This document shows positions 44,351-54,500 of a stretch of DNA of 64,000 bases, in pieces. The translations under genes and the position numbers were made by a program. Every line of letters starts with the position of its first letter. Positions within the stretch are counted from its first letter, which is position 1. The stretch comes from Hanamia caeni (GTDB lineage: Bacteria > Bacteroidota > Bacteroidia > Chitinophagales > Chitinophagaceae). Location of the stretch: the NCBI RefSeq assembly GCF_003721595.1, contig NZ_RJJR01000004.1, positions 62,001 to 126,000 on the forward strand, read 5' to 3'. Under the pieces are notes generated by a model, which was given only the letters and a program-made list of their open reading frames with translations, ran no database searches and was not told the origin of the DNA.

Positions 44351-46663
44351 ATGGCTAAAAATTGCGTTCATAACAATTGGTTTCAAGGGCTGGTATCTGC
44401 CTTCCTGCTTCTTGTATGGAGTACACCTTCTGCAGCTCAGAATTTTACCACAATTAACCAACATCTGACTCCACAAAAAGATGAAGTATACCTGCAGGAA
44501 GTACCGGCAAAAATTATTACAGAAAAGCCGGTTACGGCAATAGCCTTCTACGAAGTTCATTGCTATGCGGTAATGGAAGGGAAAATATTTTTGGTTGACG
44601 AGGGAAAATTGATTCCAGTGAATAATTCACCCAAAAACATTAAAAGAATCAAAGTAGCGAAAGGCCTGTGGGCACTGGGCTCTGCCGGTCTTTTTAAACT
44701 GGAAAATGAGGATTGGAAAAAAGTGGATGACAGTGAGTTTGAAGATGTATGTGTTCACAACGGGGAGATGTATGCTGCTACAAGGGAAGAAATTTTTAAA
44801 ATTATTAATGGCCAATTGATAAGCACCAAACCTGCCACAGGCTATAATTCCAGCGACATTACGGTAATGATGGAAGATGGAAGCCAGGTGCATGCAGAGC
44901 CTGTGCGTCTCGGGCCGATTGATAGAATTGTCTCCTACAGTGGAACAATATATGCGCTTCGCCCCGGCCAATTGGTTTCGTTTGATGGGGTACAGGTAAA
45001 CCAGGAGCCGGTGGATTGGGGTTCGCTGCCCTCAAAAAATACCCGGGACATGCTTTGCATGGGCAATCGTGTATATATCACTACTGACCGGGGAATTGGT
45101 GAATTGAGAGGGGCTGCGCTCACCTCCATCAATGGACAAAAAGGGTTGCCTGTTGAAAATACAAGCTGCATCACCAAAGGATTTGCGGATGATGTATGGA
45201 TTGGCACTTCCAACGGAGCAGTAAGAATGCTTCCCCGCGACTGGCATTATTTTGCCGGAAAAATGTGGCTGCCGGATAATAAGGTGAATGGCATTGCCAC
45301 AGGCGATAGTACGGTTTATATTGCTACGGATAAAGGCATAGGAGTTATAAGGTACATACCATTTACCTTAAAAGAAAAATCTGATTATTACGAAAAACAC
45401 ATTGCTGATTGGGGGCAAAAACGGATTGGTTTTATCCATACATTGTATAAAAAGAACGGGGAATGGATTCGTGAGATCAGCGATAATGACGGAGGCAATA
45501 CTGCTCCTTACCTGGCCGCCATGTGTTTCAAATATGCAGTGACCCATGACCCGGAGGCAAAAAAGAAAGCTGTCGAATCTTTCAAAGCGCTTTTATGGCT
45601 TGAACGAATTGCACCAATTGATGGTTTATTTGCCCGCGCTGTATGGACAACAGCGGATAAGGATGAAAAGAGCGCCCAGGGTTCTGGCGGCTTACCGGCA
45701 AAATGGTATCCTTCCAAAGATGGAAAATGGTTTTGGAAAAGTGATGCATCAAGCGATGAAGTAACAGCTCATTTTTTCGCGGTCTCAATATTTTATGACC
45801 TCGTAGCCGAAGGCAAGGAAAAGGAAATGGCAAAAGAGCATATCGACAGGATAGCTTCCTACGTCATTCAAAATGGCTGGATGCTAAAGGATATGGACGG
45901 CAAACCTACGCGCTGGGGAAGGTGGAATCCTGAATATCTTTTGAGAGCTTATGGATATAATGACAGGGGCCTAAATGGTTTGGAAGCGCTTTCCTATGCG
46001 CGGTCAGCATTTGCCATCACAGGGAAGGAAAAATATAAAGCTGCCTACCGGCAATTAATTCAATGGCGCTATCCGGAAAATACTCTTCGTCAGAAAAATA
46101 CATTTCCTCCTTCTGTCATTGCTCCGTGGGACGACGACCTTGCGTTCCAAAGTTATTTTACACTGTTGCGTTATGATACTGATCCCCTCTTAAGAACTTT
46201 TTACCTGCGCAGCCTGGCGCGTTCGTGGGAAGTATTGCGAATGGAACATGATCCATGGTTTAATTTTACCTATGGCGCACTTACAGGCAATGACTGTGAA
46301 TTACCCCAGGCAATAAAGTCGATGCGTGAAGAAGTGCTTGATTGTACAGATTATGATTTCAATAATTCATCCAGGAATGATCTATATGCTGAACCCGGAT
46401 ATACCTCTTATGCAGGTGCAATAAGGGCTGTATCACCACGCGAGATTTCTTTCGGAGAGCGAACTACAAAACTGGATGGAGGTTCCGGTGGAAATGTGAA
46501 CCGCAATCCATCACAGTTTATCATGAACTATTGGATGGCAAGATACCATGGGTTTATTACTGAAGAGGAAAAGCCATTGAAACTGCCCGGGAATATAAAT
46601 TTGCAAAAGAAAAACGATGGAGCCGCTCCCTACGATGGCCCGGCAATACCCAAATTGTATTGA
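44351..46663 (+). CDS. exported propeller-toroid protein C, unknown function
   Basis: A 770-residue exported protein (signal peptide to about SAAQ) and paralogue of the 736-residue protein A. It has the same layout: an N-terminal propeller-like half (DVWIGTSNGAVRML; STVYIATDKGIGVIRY), then a helical half with DGGNTAPYLAAMCFKYAV, SDASSDEVTAHFFAVS and DMDGKPTRWGRWNPEY. The last motif is nearly identical to that of protein A and probably lies in the active or binding site. The C-terminal ~130 residues extend beyond protein A. It starts 3 nt after the phosphoesterase gene and must be co-translated with it. Confidence 0.7.
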   Translation: MAKNCVHNNWFQGLVSAFLLLVWSTPSAAQNFTTINQHLTPQKDEVYLQEVPAKIITEKPVTAIAFYEVHCYAVMEGKIFLVDEGKLIPVNNSPKNIKRIKVAKGLWALGSAGLFKLENEDWKKVDDSEFEDVCVHNGEMYAATREEIFKIINGQLISTKPATGYNSSDITVMMEDGSQVHAEPVRLGPIDRIVSYSGTIYALRPGQLVSFDGVQVNQEPVDWGSLPSKNTRDMLCMGNRVYITTDRGIGELRGAALTSINGQKGLPVENTSCITKGFADDVWIGTSNGAVRMLPRDWHYFAGKMWLPDNKVNGIATGDSTVYIATDKGIGVIRYIPFTLKEKSDYYEKHIADWGQKRIGFIHTLYKKNGEWIREISDNDGGNTAPYLAAMCFKYAVTHDPEAKKKAVESFKALLWLERIAPIDGLFARAVWTTADKDEKSAQGSGGLPAKWYPSKDGKWFWKSDASSDEVTAHFFAVSIFYDLVAEGKEKEMAKEHIDRIASYVIQNGWMLKDMDGKPTRWGRWNPEYLLRAYGYNDRGLNGLEALSYARSAFAITGKEKYKAAYRQLIQWRYPENTLRQKNTFPPSVIAPWDDDLAFQSYFTLLRYDTDPLLRTFYLRSLARSWEVLRMEHDPWFNFTYGALTGNDCELPQAIKSMREEVLDCTDYDFNNSSRNDLYAEPGYTSYAGAIRAVSPREISFGERTTKLDGGSGGNVNRNPSQFIMNYWMARYHGFITEEEKPLKLPGNINLQKKNDGAAPYDGPAIPKLY

Positions 46664-46676
46664 CAATTATTTTAAA

Positions 46677-49600
46677 ATGAAAAATTTATCCGGATTTTTT
46701 TATTTGCTTATTTGTGCTTTTACTGTGTATGTTGTGGGCTGCAACTCCCGATCCTCATCAGGAAGCGTTGTTGCAGAAAAAGCACTTTCTTCTTTTCAAT
46801 TACCTCCCGGGTTTAAAATAGAATTAATCGCTTCTGAGCCGCTTATTTCAGATCCGGTGGATATGACGATTGATGAAAAAGGCCAGATATATGTGGTGGA
46901 AATGCATGGCTACCCTCTCGATCTGAGTAATTCAGGAAAGGTAATCTTACTGAAAGATACAGATGGAGATGGGAAGATGGATTCGCGTACTGTTTTTGCG
47001 GATAGCCTTGTGCTGCCAACCGGCGTAATGCGCTGGGAAAAAGGAATCCTTGTGACCGATCCGCCAAATGTGTACTATTTTGAAGATAGCAACGGAGACG
47101 GGAAGGCGGATATAAAAAAAGTAATGCTCACGGGGTTTGCACTCACCAATCCTCAATATCTCGTAAACCGGCCCGTATTTGGCCTTGACAATTGGATATA
47201 TCTTGCCCATGAAGGCGTTGAAGAATCTGAGACCTATCAAAACGTGTTTGGTGATCCGGGCCGGGATATTTACTACCCCGATAATCCAGATGGAGCGCGG
47301 TTGCCCGTAAATGCGCAGGGTCACATTGTTCGCTTCCGTCCCGGTAGTTACGCCTTGGAAGAGACATCAGGTTCTACACAGTTCGGGCAAACTTTTGATG
47401 AATGGGGCCATCATTTTTTGGTAAATAATTCCAATCATATTTACCAGGAAGTAATCGCCAATCAATACCTGAAGCGCAATCCCGACCAGGTAGTTGGCGA
47501 TGCGATGCAATCCGTTTCCGACCACGGAGATGCATGCGATGTGTACCCGATTACAAAAAATCCGGAGCATCAGTTACTCACGGATGTAGGCGTGATTACT
47601 TCCGCCTGCGGAATTACTTATTATCAGGGTGGCGCATTTCCTGCAAAATTCAATAACAATATTTCGTTTGTTTGTGAACCTGTGAGTAATATTATTCATG
47701 CTGACCGCCTAAGCGATCAAGGGGCAACTTTCACGGCGAGCCGCGTTTTGGAACACCAGGAATTTTTGGCTTCAACAGATGGGTGGTTTCGTCCGGTAAA
47801 TATGTATATAGGGCCTGATGGCGCTTTGTATGTAGTAGATTATTATCGCGAGATTATTGAGCATCCAGAATGGATGTCGAAGGAAGCGATTGAATCCGGA
47901 AAGTTATACAACGGAAGAGATAAGGGCCGGATCTACCGGATCAGCGCCACTAATGTATCTGCTGCTAATCATCCTTTTAAAATTAATTTAGAAGATTCGG
48001 GTAGTCTACAGTTGGTGCAAATGCTTTCCAATCCTAATATTTGGTGGCGGAGCAATGCGCAGCGGTTGCTTCTTGACAGAAACGACAGCCAAACCATTCC
48101 CGCGCTGGTTCAGATGGCTCAAAATAAATTTTCAGCCTTAGGACGTTTGCACGCTTTGTGGACTTTGCAAGGCATGAATCAATTATCAGAAGAATTGGTT
48201 TCGCAGGCTTTGAGTGATGCGCAACCCGGTATCCGGGAAAATGCTATAAAACTTGCAGAACTTCACCTGGAAGAGTGGCCCTCCCTTATTCCGAAATTAA
48301 TTGCGCTGAAGAATGATGAAAATGCGAAGGTGAGGTATCAATTAATTTGCACGCTCGGCTCACTGAACACACCCGAAGCAGGAAGGGCGTCCCGGGAAAT
48401 TTTATTTAAGGACATGAATGATAAATGGGTGCAAATTGCCGCCCTGAGCGCCTCCTCGCAAAGCGCCACACTGCTTGAAACGCTATTAAAAAAATATGAA
48501 CCGGCAAATCCGGCGTATGCATCGCTTGTAACACGGCTTGGAACTATAATAGGCGCCGGAAAAGACGAAAAGGCGATCCACTCATTTTTAGTCAGAGCCA
48601 TTGAGCCTTCACCGGGAATTGCAAAGAGCTGGAAAGCCCCTTTGCTGGAAGGGCTGGCAGATGGGGTTAAAAGCAGGAAAACGCTTCCCGAAGGCTTCAC
48701 CAATGAAAAGAAATTATTAATCAATGTTTGCCTCACGCATCCCGATGTAAGCATCCGAAAAAGTGCCCGGCAACTGCTTGAACAGATCGTAAACGCTGGC
48801 AATCCGATACAAGCAACTGTTATAAATGAAGCTCAAAAAATAGCTGGAAACCACAATAATTCCGTGGAAAAAAGAACTGAAGCGATAAATTTAATGGCTA
48901 TTCAAAATCCGGAAGCCCACGCAGATTTTTTAAAAAGTTTGATTGTTCCGGATATCCCGATAGATATTCAGTTAGCTGCTGTTCGAGCCTTAAACAAGAT
49001 TCCCGGAACGATGGTGTCAGAATTCCTGTTGCAAAAATGGCCCGGCTTGTCTCCGCGTACGAGAGAAGCTGCGCTTAATACCTTCATCGCCGAGCCTTTT
49101 TCTGTTGCCCGTCTTTCTCTGTTATTAGAAAATATTTCGAAAGGAAATATTACAAAGTCAGAGTTAGGGTGGCCGGTCACTGTAATTCTAATGAGAGATA
49201 TTCCTGATTCGTTGAAAGAGATTGCGCGGTCGCTCTTAACCCAAAAGAAAGAAGACCGCAGCCCGGTGATAAAGAAATATGAGGCAGCTCTAAAATTGAA
49301 AGGCGATGCCGCTAAAGGCCGTACGGTGTATGTGGCAAACTGTCTTGTTTGCCATAAAGTGCGGGGCAAAACGGGCGTTGAGTTTGGGCCGGATCTCGGA
49401 ACGGTACAAGGCTGGCTGCCGGAGAGCATTATGATTAATATCCTGGATCCGAACCAGTCAATTTCACACGGCTACGATTTATGGAACGTAGTGCTCAATG
49501 ATGGCTCTATGTTCCAGGGAATTATTGTGTCAGAAACCTCTAATGCTATCGTGCTGAATCGGCAGGGAGGCGTCAAATCAACGATTGCAAGAAAAGACAT

Positions 49601-49709
49601 CCGGTCATTAAAAACTTTGGACATTTCACCTATGCCAGGCGATTTTGAAAAAAGAATAAATAAGCAACAAATGGCTGATTTAATAGCCTTTATAAAGCAG
49701 GGAAATTAA
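46677..49709 (+). CDS. DUF7133/HEAT/cytochrome c lipoprotein (PVC-type heme-binding)
   Basis: A 1010-residue lipoprotein (VVGCN lipobox, Cys22). Residues ~45-440 are a glucose-dehydrogenase-like propeller of the TIGR02604/DUF7133 kind, with calcium-binding loops DTDGDGKMDS and DSNGDGKADI. HEAT-like helical repeats run from ~450 to ~850. The C-terminus has a single heme c site, NCLVCHK (near residue 889), in the long spacing typical of PVC-type heme domains. These proteins are thought to oxidise sugars or related alcohols with electrons passed to heme. The start at 46677 begins the signal peptide; it is the last gene of the operon. Confidence 0.85.
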   Translation: MKNLSGFFYLLICAFTVYVVGCNSRSSSGSVVAEKALSSFQLPPGFKIELIASEPLISDPVDMTIDEKGQIYVVEMHGYPLDLSNSGKVILLKDTDGDGKMDSRTVFADSLVLPTGVMRWEKGILVTDPPNVYYFEDSNGDGKADIKKVMLTGFALTNPQYLVNRPVFGLDNWIYLAHEGVEESETYQNVFGDPGRDIYYPDNPDGARLPVNAQGHIVRFRPGSYALEETSGSTQFGQTFDEWGHHFLVNNSNHIYQEVIANQYLKRNPDQVVGDAMQSVSDHGDACDVYPITKNPEHQLLTDVGVITSACGITYYQGGAFPAKFNNNISFVCEPVSNIIHADRLSDQGATFTASRVLEHQEFLASTDGWFRPVNMYIGPDGALYVVDYYREIIEHPEWMSKEAIESGKLYNGRDKGRIYRISATNVSAANHPFKINLEDSGSLQLVQMLSNPNIWWRSNAQRLLLDRNDSQTIPALVQMAQNKFSALGRLHALWTLQGMNQLSEELVSQALSDAQPGIRENAIKLAELHLEEWPSLIPKLIALKNDENAKVRYQLICTLGSLNTPEAGRASREILFKDMNDKWVQIAALSASSQSATLLETLLKKYEPANPAYASLVTRLGTIIGAGKDEKAIHSFLVRAIEPSPGIAKSWKAPLLEGLADGVKSRKTLPEGFTNEKKLLINVCLTHPDVSIRKSARQLLEQIVNAGNPIQATVINEAQKIAGNHNNSVEKRTEAINLMAIQNPEAHADFLKSLIVPDIPIDIQLAAVRALNKIPGTMVSEFLLQKWPGLSPRTREAALNTFIAEPFSVARLSLLLENISKGNITKSELGWPVTVILMRDIPDSLKEIARSLLTQKKEDRSPVIKKYEAALKLKGDAAKGRTVYVANCLVCHKVRGKTGVEFGPDLGTVQGWLPESIMINILDPNQSISHGYDLWNVVLNDGSMFQGIIVSETSNAIVLNRQGGVKSTIARKDIRSLKTLDISPMPGDFEKRINKQQMADLIAFIKQGN

Positions 49710-50023
49710 ACCATCCTGGGCGGAGCCAATCTCTCTCGCAATAGCTAAACGATGTCCCTGAAAACGACAAGGTAAAAGTTGCACGTTCTTTTCTTTTGAT
49801 AATATGCTACATTCTAATGATAATATCTGCCATAGCTACTAAATAAAATTTGTTTAAATTCGTTAGAAGAAGTAATTAAATGTGCCTTGAAGAGGAATTC
49901 AGGGTAATTTTTTTCTTTTATTTACCAATATCCTTACTGACTTAAATAAATTAAAACAACGTATTAGCTTGCTGGTTTTTAACGGCCAGTCCCGGAATAT
50001 TCATTATGAAATTCCCGTTGCTT
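49710..50023. other. 314-nt intergenic region with a possible third copy of the regulatory element
   Basis: No gene is seen. CTAATGATAAT at 49814-49824 resembles the CTTATGATAAG element with two changes. TAAATGTG, one base from TAnnTTTG, begins 63 nt later at 49877. The similarity is weak, and an alternative -7-like box also lies nearby. Confidence 0.3.
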
Positions 50024-50878
50024 ATGAAAAAATTTACAATTACCATATTAGCCTTTCTTTGCCTCTCTGGTGGACGGGTTTCGTACGCAGATACTATTGA
50101 TTTTTATTTGCTACAAAATAGCTTCAGCCCTTGTGACAGATTACCAAAAACGCAACATAAAATAAAAATTATAGCGCACCGCGGCAGCCATTTACAGGTG
50201 CCTGAAAATACCCTGGCTGCTTATGAAAATGCTATTGCAGAAGGTGCTGATTATGTAGAAGTAGATCTGAGAACTACCAGGGACGGTAAATTGGTGGTTC
50301 TTCATGATGAATCAGTTAAAAAGATGACTGGGACAGATGCGCTCATTCGAAATTTAAATTTTGATGAGGTACAAAATTTGAAAATAGCGCCCGTGATGCC
50401 GGCAGACACCAAAACCTATTTTATTCCAACCTTTGAAAGTGTACTGGCTGTATGTAAAGGCAAAATCAACATATATCTTGATTTCAAAGACGCGGATGCG
50501 GCTAAAACCTATGATTTAATCAGGCAGGCCGGGATGCAGCACAATGTAGTGGTTTATTTAAACAAAAAAGAGCAATATGGCCAATGGAAGAAAGTTGCCC
50601 CCACGATGCCACTGATGACGAGCCTTCCCGAAAATGGCACCGCTTCTGACATACAGGATTTCCTCAGGAAAACGCCGGTTGACGTGGTAGACAATGCACA
50701 CGATACTGCTCTCATTCATATTCTTCATGATCATAAAATTCAGTTATGGCTGGATGTTCAAAGCAGGGATGAAAATCCTGCCAAATGGGATCATGCGCTC
50801 AGTTTGGGAGTAGATGGATTGCAGACTGATCATCCTGAGCAACTAATCAAATATTTAAACACTAAAAAATTAAGATGA
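50024..50878 (+). CDS. exported glycerophosphodiester phosphodiesterase
   Basis: A GDPD-family enzyme that releases glycerol 3-phosphate or related phosphomonoesters from phosphodiesters. The core signature is complete: AHRGS, EVD and VVLHDESV (His58, Arg59, Glu86, Asp88 and His100, numbered from an upstream ATG at 50006). PENTLAAYENAI lies between them. A signal peptide (MKKFTITILAFLCLSGG..YA) places it in the periplasm or at the surface; I chose the ATG at 50024 because it begins this signal. Together with the phosphoesterase at 42554 it suggests phosphodiester-linked substrates in this locus. Confidence 0.88.
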   Translation: MKKFTITILAFLCLSGGRVSYADTIDFYLLQNSFSPCDRLPKTQHKIKIIAHRGSHLQVPENTLAAYENAIAEGADYVEVDLRTTRDGKLVVLHDESVKKMTGTDALIRNLNFDEVQNLKIAPVMPADTKTYFIPTFESVLAVCKGKINIYLDFKDADAAKTYDLIRQAGMQHNVVVYLNKKEQYGQWKKVAPTMPLMTSLPENGTASDIQDFLRKTPVDVVDNAHDTALIHILHDHKIQLWLDVQSRDENPAKWDHALSLGVDGLQTDHPEQLIKYLNTKKLR

Positions 50879-50904
50879 TTATAAAAGCCAAAATAAAAAA
50901 TCAT

Positions 50905-50923
50905 AGTAAAAATTGCTTTACTG
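50905..50923. repeat. short inverted repeat AGTAAA/TTTACT
   Basis: AGTAAA at 50905-50910 and TTTACTG from 50917, only six bases apart, in the 114-nt gap between the GDPD gene and the next lipoprotein gene. It contains one of five exact GCTTTACTG copies. Confidence 0.4.
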
Positions 50924-50992
50924 ACAAATGTATGTTTTTAACGGACAATCTCAGTGCTAATGCTGTTATCATAAACTCTTAAATTAACAATC

Positions 50993-51538
50993 ATGGAAAA
51001 AAAGCGCCTCGTGCCAAAGTTTGCGTTGCTGATGCTGTCTATATTTCTTTTTGCATCCTGTAAGAAGGATACAACGGGCGACGAAAATGCAAAATTTAAA
51101 AATAAGAACCGTGAATGGGTTACCGGCAATTGGAAACAAAAAGACCTGGTTATTGCAGTGGATGTAAAAATTGCAGGCCAGAAAATTAAAGCCGGCACAA
51201 GTATGATAGCGCTTGCGCCGCTCATCGGGCAGGCACTCGGAAGCCCTGAAATTGCTGCAGCCATCACCTGCACCGCGGATAATATTTATTCTTTTAATGC
51301 TGATGGCACTTATAAAATTACCGGTTGCACGGATCTGATTTTACCGGTTGCAGGCAATAGTGGCACCTGGGATCTTACTATTTATGATGCTGTCGTGGAG
51401 CTGATTTCGGCCAGTGGTGACAAAGACCCTCACTGGATCAACAGTATTTCAAGCAATGAGTTAAATCTTTCGCTCACCGTCGAATTTCCCGGCCTCGGAG
51501 CAGCGCCGCTGGGACTTATTTTAGAAAAACAACCGTGA
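50993..51538 (+). CDS. small lipocalin-like lipoprotein
   Basis: A 181-residue lipoprotein; the lipobox FASCKKD puts the lipidated cysteine at residue 23. The mature part starts with a segment resembling lipocalin-like domains of Bacteroidota (NREWVTGNWKQKDLVI) and later has YSFNADGTYKITGC and GNSGTWDLTIYDAVVELIS, the ligand-cup type of small SusCD-associated lipoproteins. No enzyme motif is seen. It ends 23 nt before SusC 2 and is probably part of its operon, as a surface-exposed binding component. Confidence 0.65.
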   Translation: MEKKRLVPKFALLMLSIFLFASCKKDTTGDENAKFKNKNREWVTGNWKQKDLVIAVDVKIAGQKIKAGTSMIALAPLIGQALGSPEIAAAITCTADNIYSFNADGTYKITGCTDLILPVAGNSGTWDLTIYDAVVELISASGDKDPHWINSISSNELNLSLTVEFPGLGAAPLGLILEKQP

Positions 51539-51561
51539 TAATTTTTTATTACCCCTTCAAA

Positions 51562-54500
51562 ATGAAGTTTATGAAATCTAATTATAAAATTGCAAAACTA
51601 CTTCCGCTGGCCGTTTTCTGCCTCGTGTTTTCAGTTGCCGTCGGCGGGAAAAATACAAGTGGATCGCACAAAAACGCCGCGCCTGTTTTCAACGACAGCG
51701 ATATCAAACCGGGAAATCAGCCTGCGGATGTTATCATTAATGGAATGGTATCTGATGAAAACGGGCCATTGAGTGGCGCCACCATCAGGGAAAAAGGAAC
51801 CAATAATGCCACTACCTCTAAAGAGGATGGAAGTTTTTCGATCAGGGTTTCAAAGCCGAACGCAATTCTAACGGTGAGTTATATTGGCTACGAAGCTACC
51901 GAAGTCGCCCTGGAGGGGAGAACCGCGGTAAATGTCATTTTGAAAACTTCCAGCCAGGAGCTTTCTAATGTAGTGGTCACTGCGCTGGGTATCTCAAGAG
52001 AGAAGAAATCACTCGGATATTCAATTGGAGAAGTAGATGGAAAGGACATTAACCGCGTGGCGCAGGAAAATGTTTTGAATTCGCTGGCAGGGAAAGTTTC
52101 CGGCGTTACGATCAACCAGACTGGCGGCCCCGGGTCATCTGTAAGCATGATTATTCGTGGTGCGAATTCGTTGAGCAGTGATAATCAGCCACTATTTGTG
52201 GTGGATGGCGTACCCATTGCAAATACACTTAATAATGTATCTGCAGTTGGAAGCGATAACCGGGTGGATTTTGGTAATGCCATCTCCAGCATCAACCCTG
52301 ACGATGTGGCGAGTGTAACTGTTTTGAAAGGCCCAAGCGCTGCGGCTTTATACGGATCGCGTGCGGGAAATGGTGTGGTTTTGATTACTACAAAAAACGG
52401 AAGAGGCGTCAATAAGCTTACAGTTTCTGTTACTTCCAGCACCGTTTTCGATAAGCCCTATAAATTTTTAGAATGGCAAACCAAATATGGATCAGGACAA
52501 TTTTCTGCCATTCCTTCAGATTTGACGGGCAATATATTAACTGATCCGTTTGGAGGACTTATCCAGGAAGATGTGGGCGGAACTTACGGCGGTGAATTAG
52601 ACAAGGGATACATGGCGGTGCAATGGAACAGCCCGCTCGATGAAAATGGTAAACGTGTTCCGTTGCCTTTGGTGTCACACCCTGATAATGTAAAAGATTT
52701 CGTGCAAACAGGAATTACTACCAACAACAGCGTTTCAGTTGCCAATAGTTCGGATGCAGTTAATTATCGGATTTCCTATTCAAACATGACGAATAAAGGT
52801 GTAATCCCAAATTCAGATTTGTTCAGAAATTCACTTGATCTCAGCACTTCTGTAAAGGTGTATCAAAAACTACGAATCAGCACTAATATCAATTTAAGCC
52901 GCAATAATTCAAATAGCCGCCCTGCGGGTGAAAGGGGAACAAACCCACTCCAATGGGCGTATTCAGTATCCCCTCACATTGACATAAATGACCTGAAAGA
53001 TTATTGGATGCCGGGCCAGGTGGGCCTTCAGCAACGAACCCAATATAATGGTGAATACAACAACCCTTATTTCCTGGCTCATGAAGTTAAGAACAGCTTT
53101 GTCAGGGACAGGCTATATGGCAATGTAAAAGCTGATTGGCAAATTACTCCGCAATTCAGCATGATGTTCCGCTATGGTTTAGATACCTATACAGAACAAA
53201 GGGAATTTAAAATACCTACCAGCTATACGGAAGATCCCCGCGGCGCTTATGGTTTAATTAACCTCAAATCTTTTGAAAGCAACGCAGATTTTCTGGCCAC
53301 GTATAAGAAGGATCTCAACAAATTTAATTTGTCTGTTTCTGCAGGAGGAAATATCAGGTATCAGAAAAACAGTTCGATCAGGAATGCTACCAAATCCGGC
53401 ACTGGCCTTATTGTTCCTAATGTGTATACCATTCAGAATATCTTACCGGCGTCGCTTGATTTTAGTAATTTTTCTTTTCAGAAAGGAACAAATAGTGTTT
53501 ACGGAACAGCCTCGCTGGGCTTTCTGGACGAAATTTATTTAGATGTTACAGGCCGCAATGACTGGTCCAGCACTTTGCCTAATGTTGAGCCATATTTTTA
53601 CCCATCCGCATCTTTAAGCTTATTGATGAATAAAATAGCAGGCCTCACCTCACCAAATATTAATCTTATCAAGTTGCGCGGCGGCATAGCGCAGGTGGGT
53701 AATGATGCGTCGCCGTACCAGTTGTTAAGTGTATTATCTAATGCGGGCACCTGGGGAAATATCCCAAGGCTATCCACTTCAGGTACTTTACTCAACCCGG
53801 ATCTGAAGCCTGAAATTGCCACTTCTTATGAAGGCGGCTTGGACATCACGTTATTTAAAAACAGGTTTAATTTATCCGCTACTTATTACATTCTTGAAAA
53901 TAAAAACCAAATCTTCACTACCCAGCTTCCTCCTTCATCCGGCTATACTTCAAAAAATATCAATGCGGGCCTGGTAAGAAGCCGCGGTTTTGAATTCACA
54001 GTGGGAGGAACGCCCGTACAAACCAGCAACTTCAGGTGGGATATCAACGCAAACCTCACCAGGAACCGTACGCGCATCATAAAGCTTGCGAATGAAATGC
54101 CTTATTTCACTTTTTGGGAAGATGCAAAAGGTGGCGCCTGGACTTACGTAGGTGAGGACGTAGGAGATATTTACGGACCGAAGTTGAGAACGGTAACGGA
54201 TAAGTCTTCTCCTTACTATGGTTATCCGTTATTGGAATTTGCTGATGGAGGTGCAAAATGGTCAGCTATAGACGCTCATAATACCAAAAATAAGATTGGC
54301 AATTTCAATCCGAAATTTATTATGGGCCTGCAAACCTCTATCAGTTGGAAAAACTGGAGCCTTAACATGTCATTCGACTGGAGAAATGGTGGGCAGTTTG
54401 TATCGCAAACCTACAGGTATGGAATGGAAGATGGCAGGGCTTCTCTTCAGCTAAAACAATTTTTTGATGCCGGAAGTATGACCGGCAAAGAGCTGCGTGA

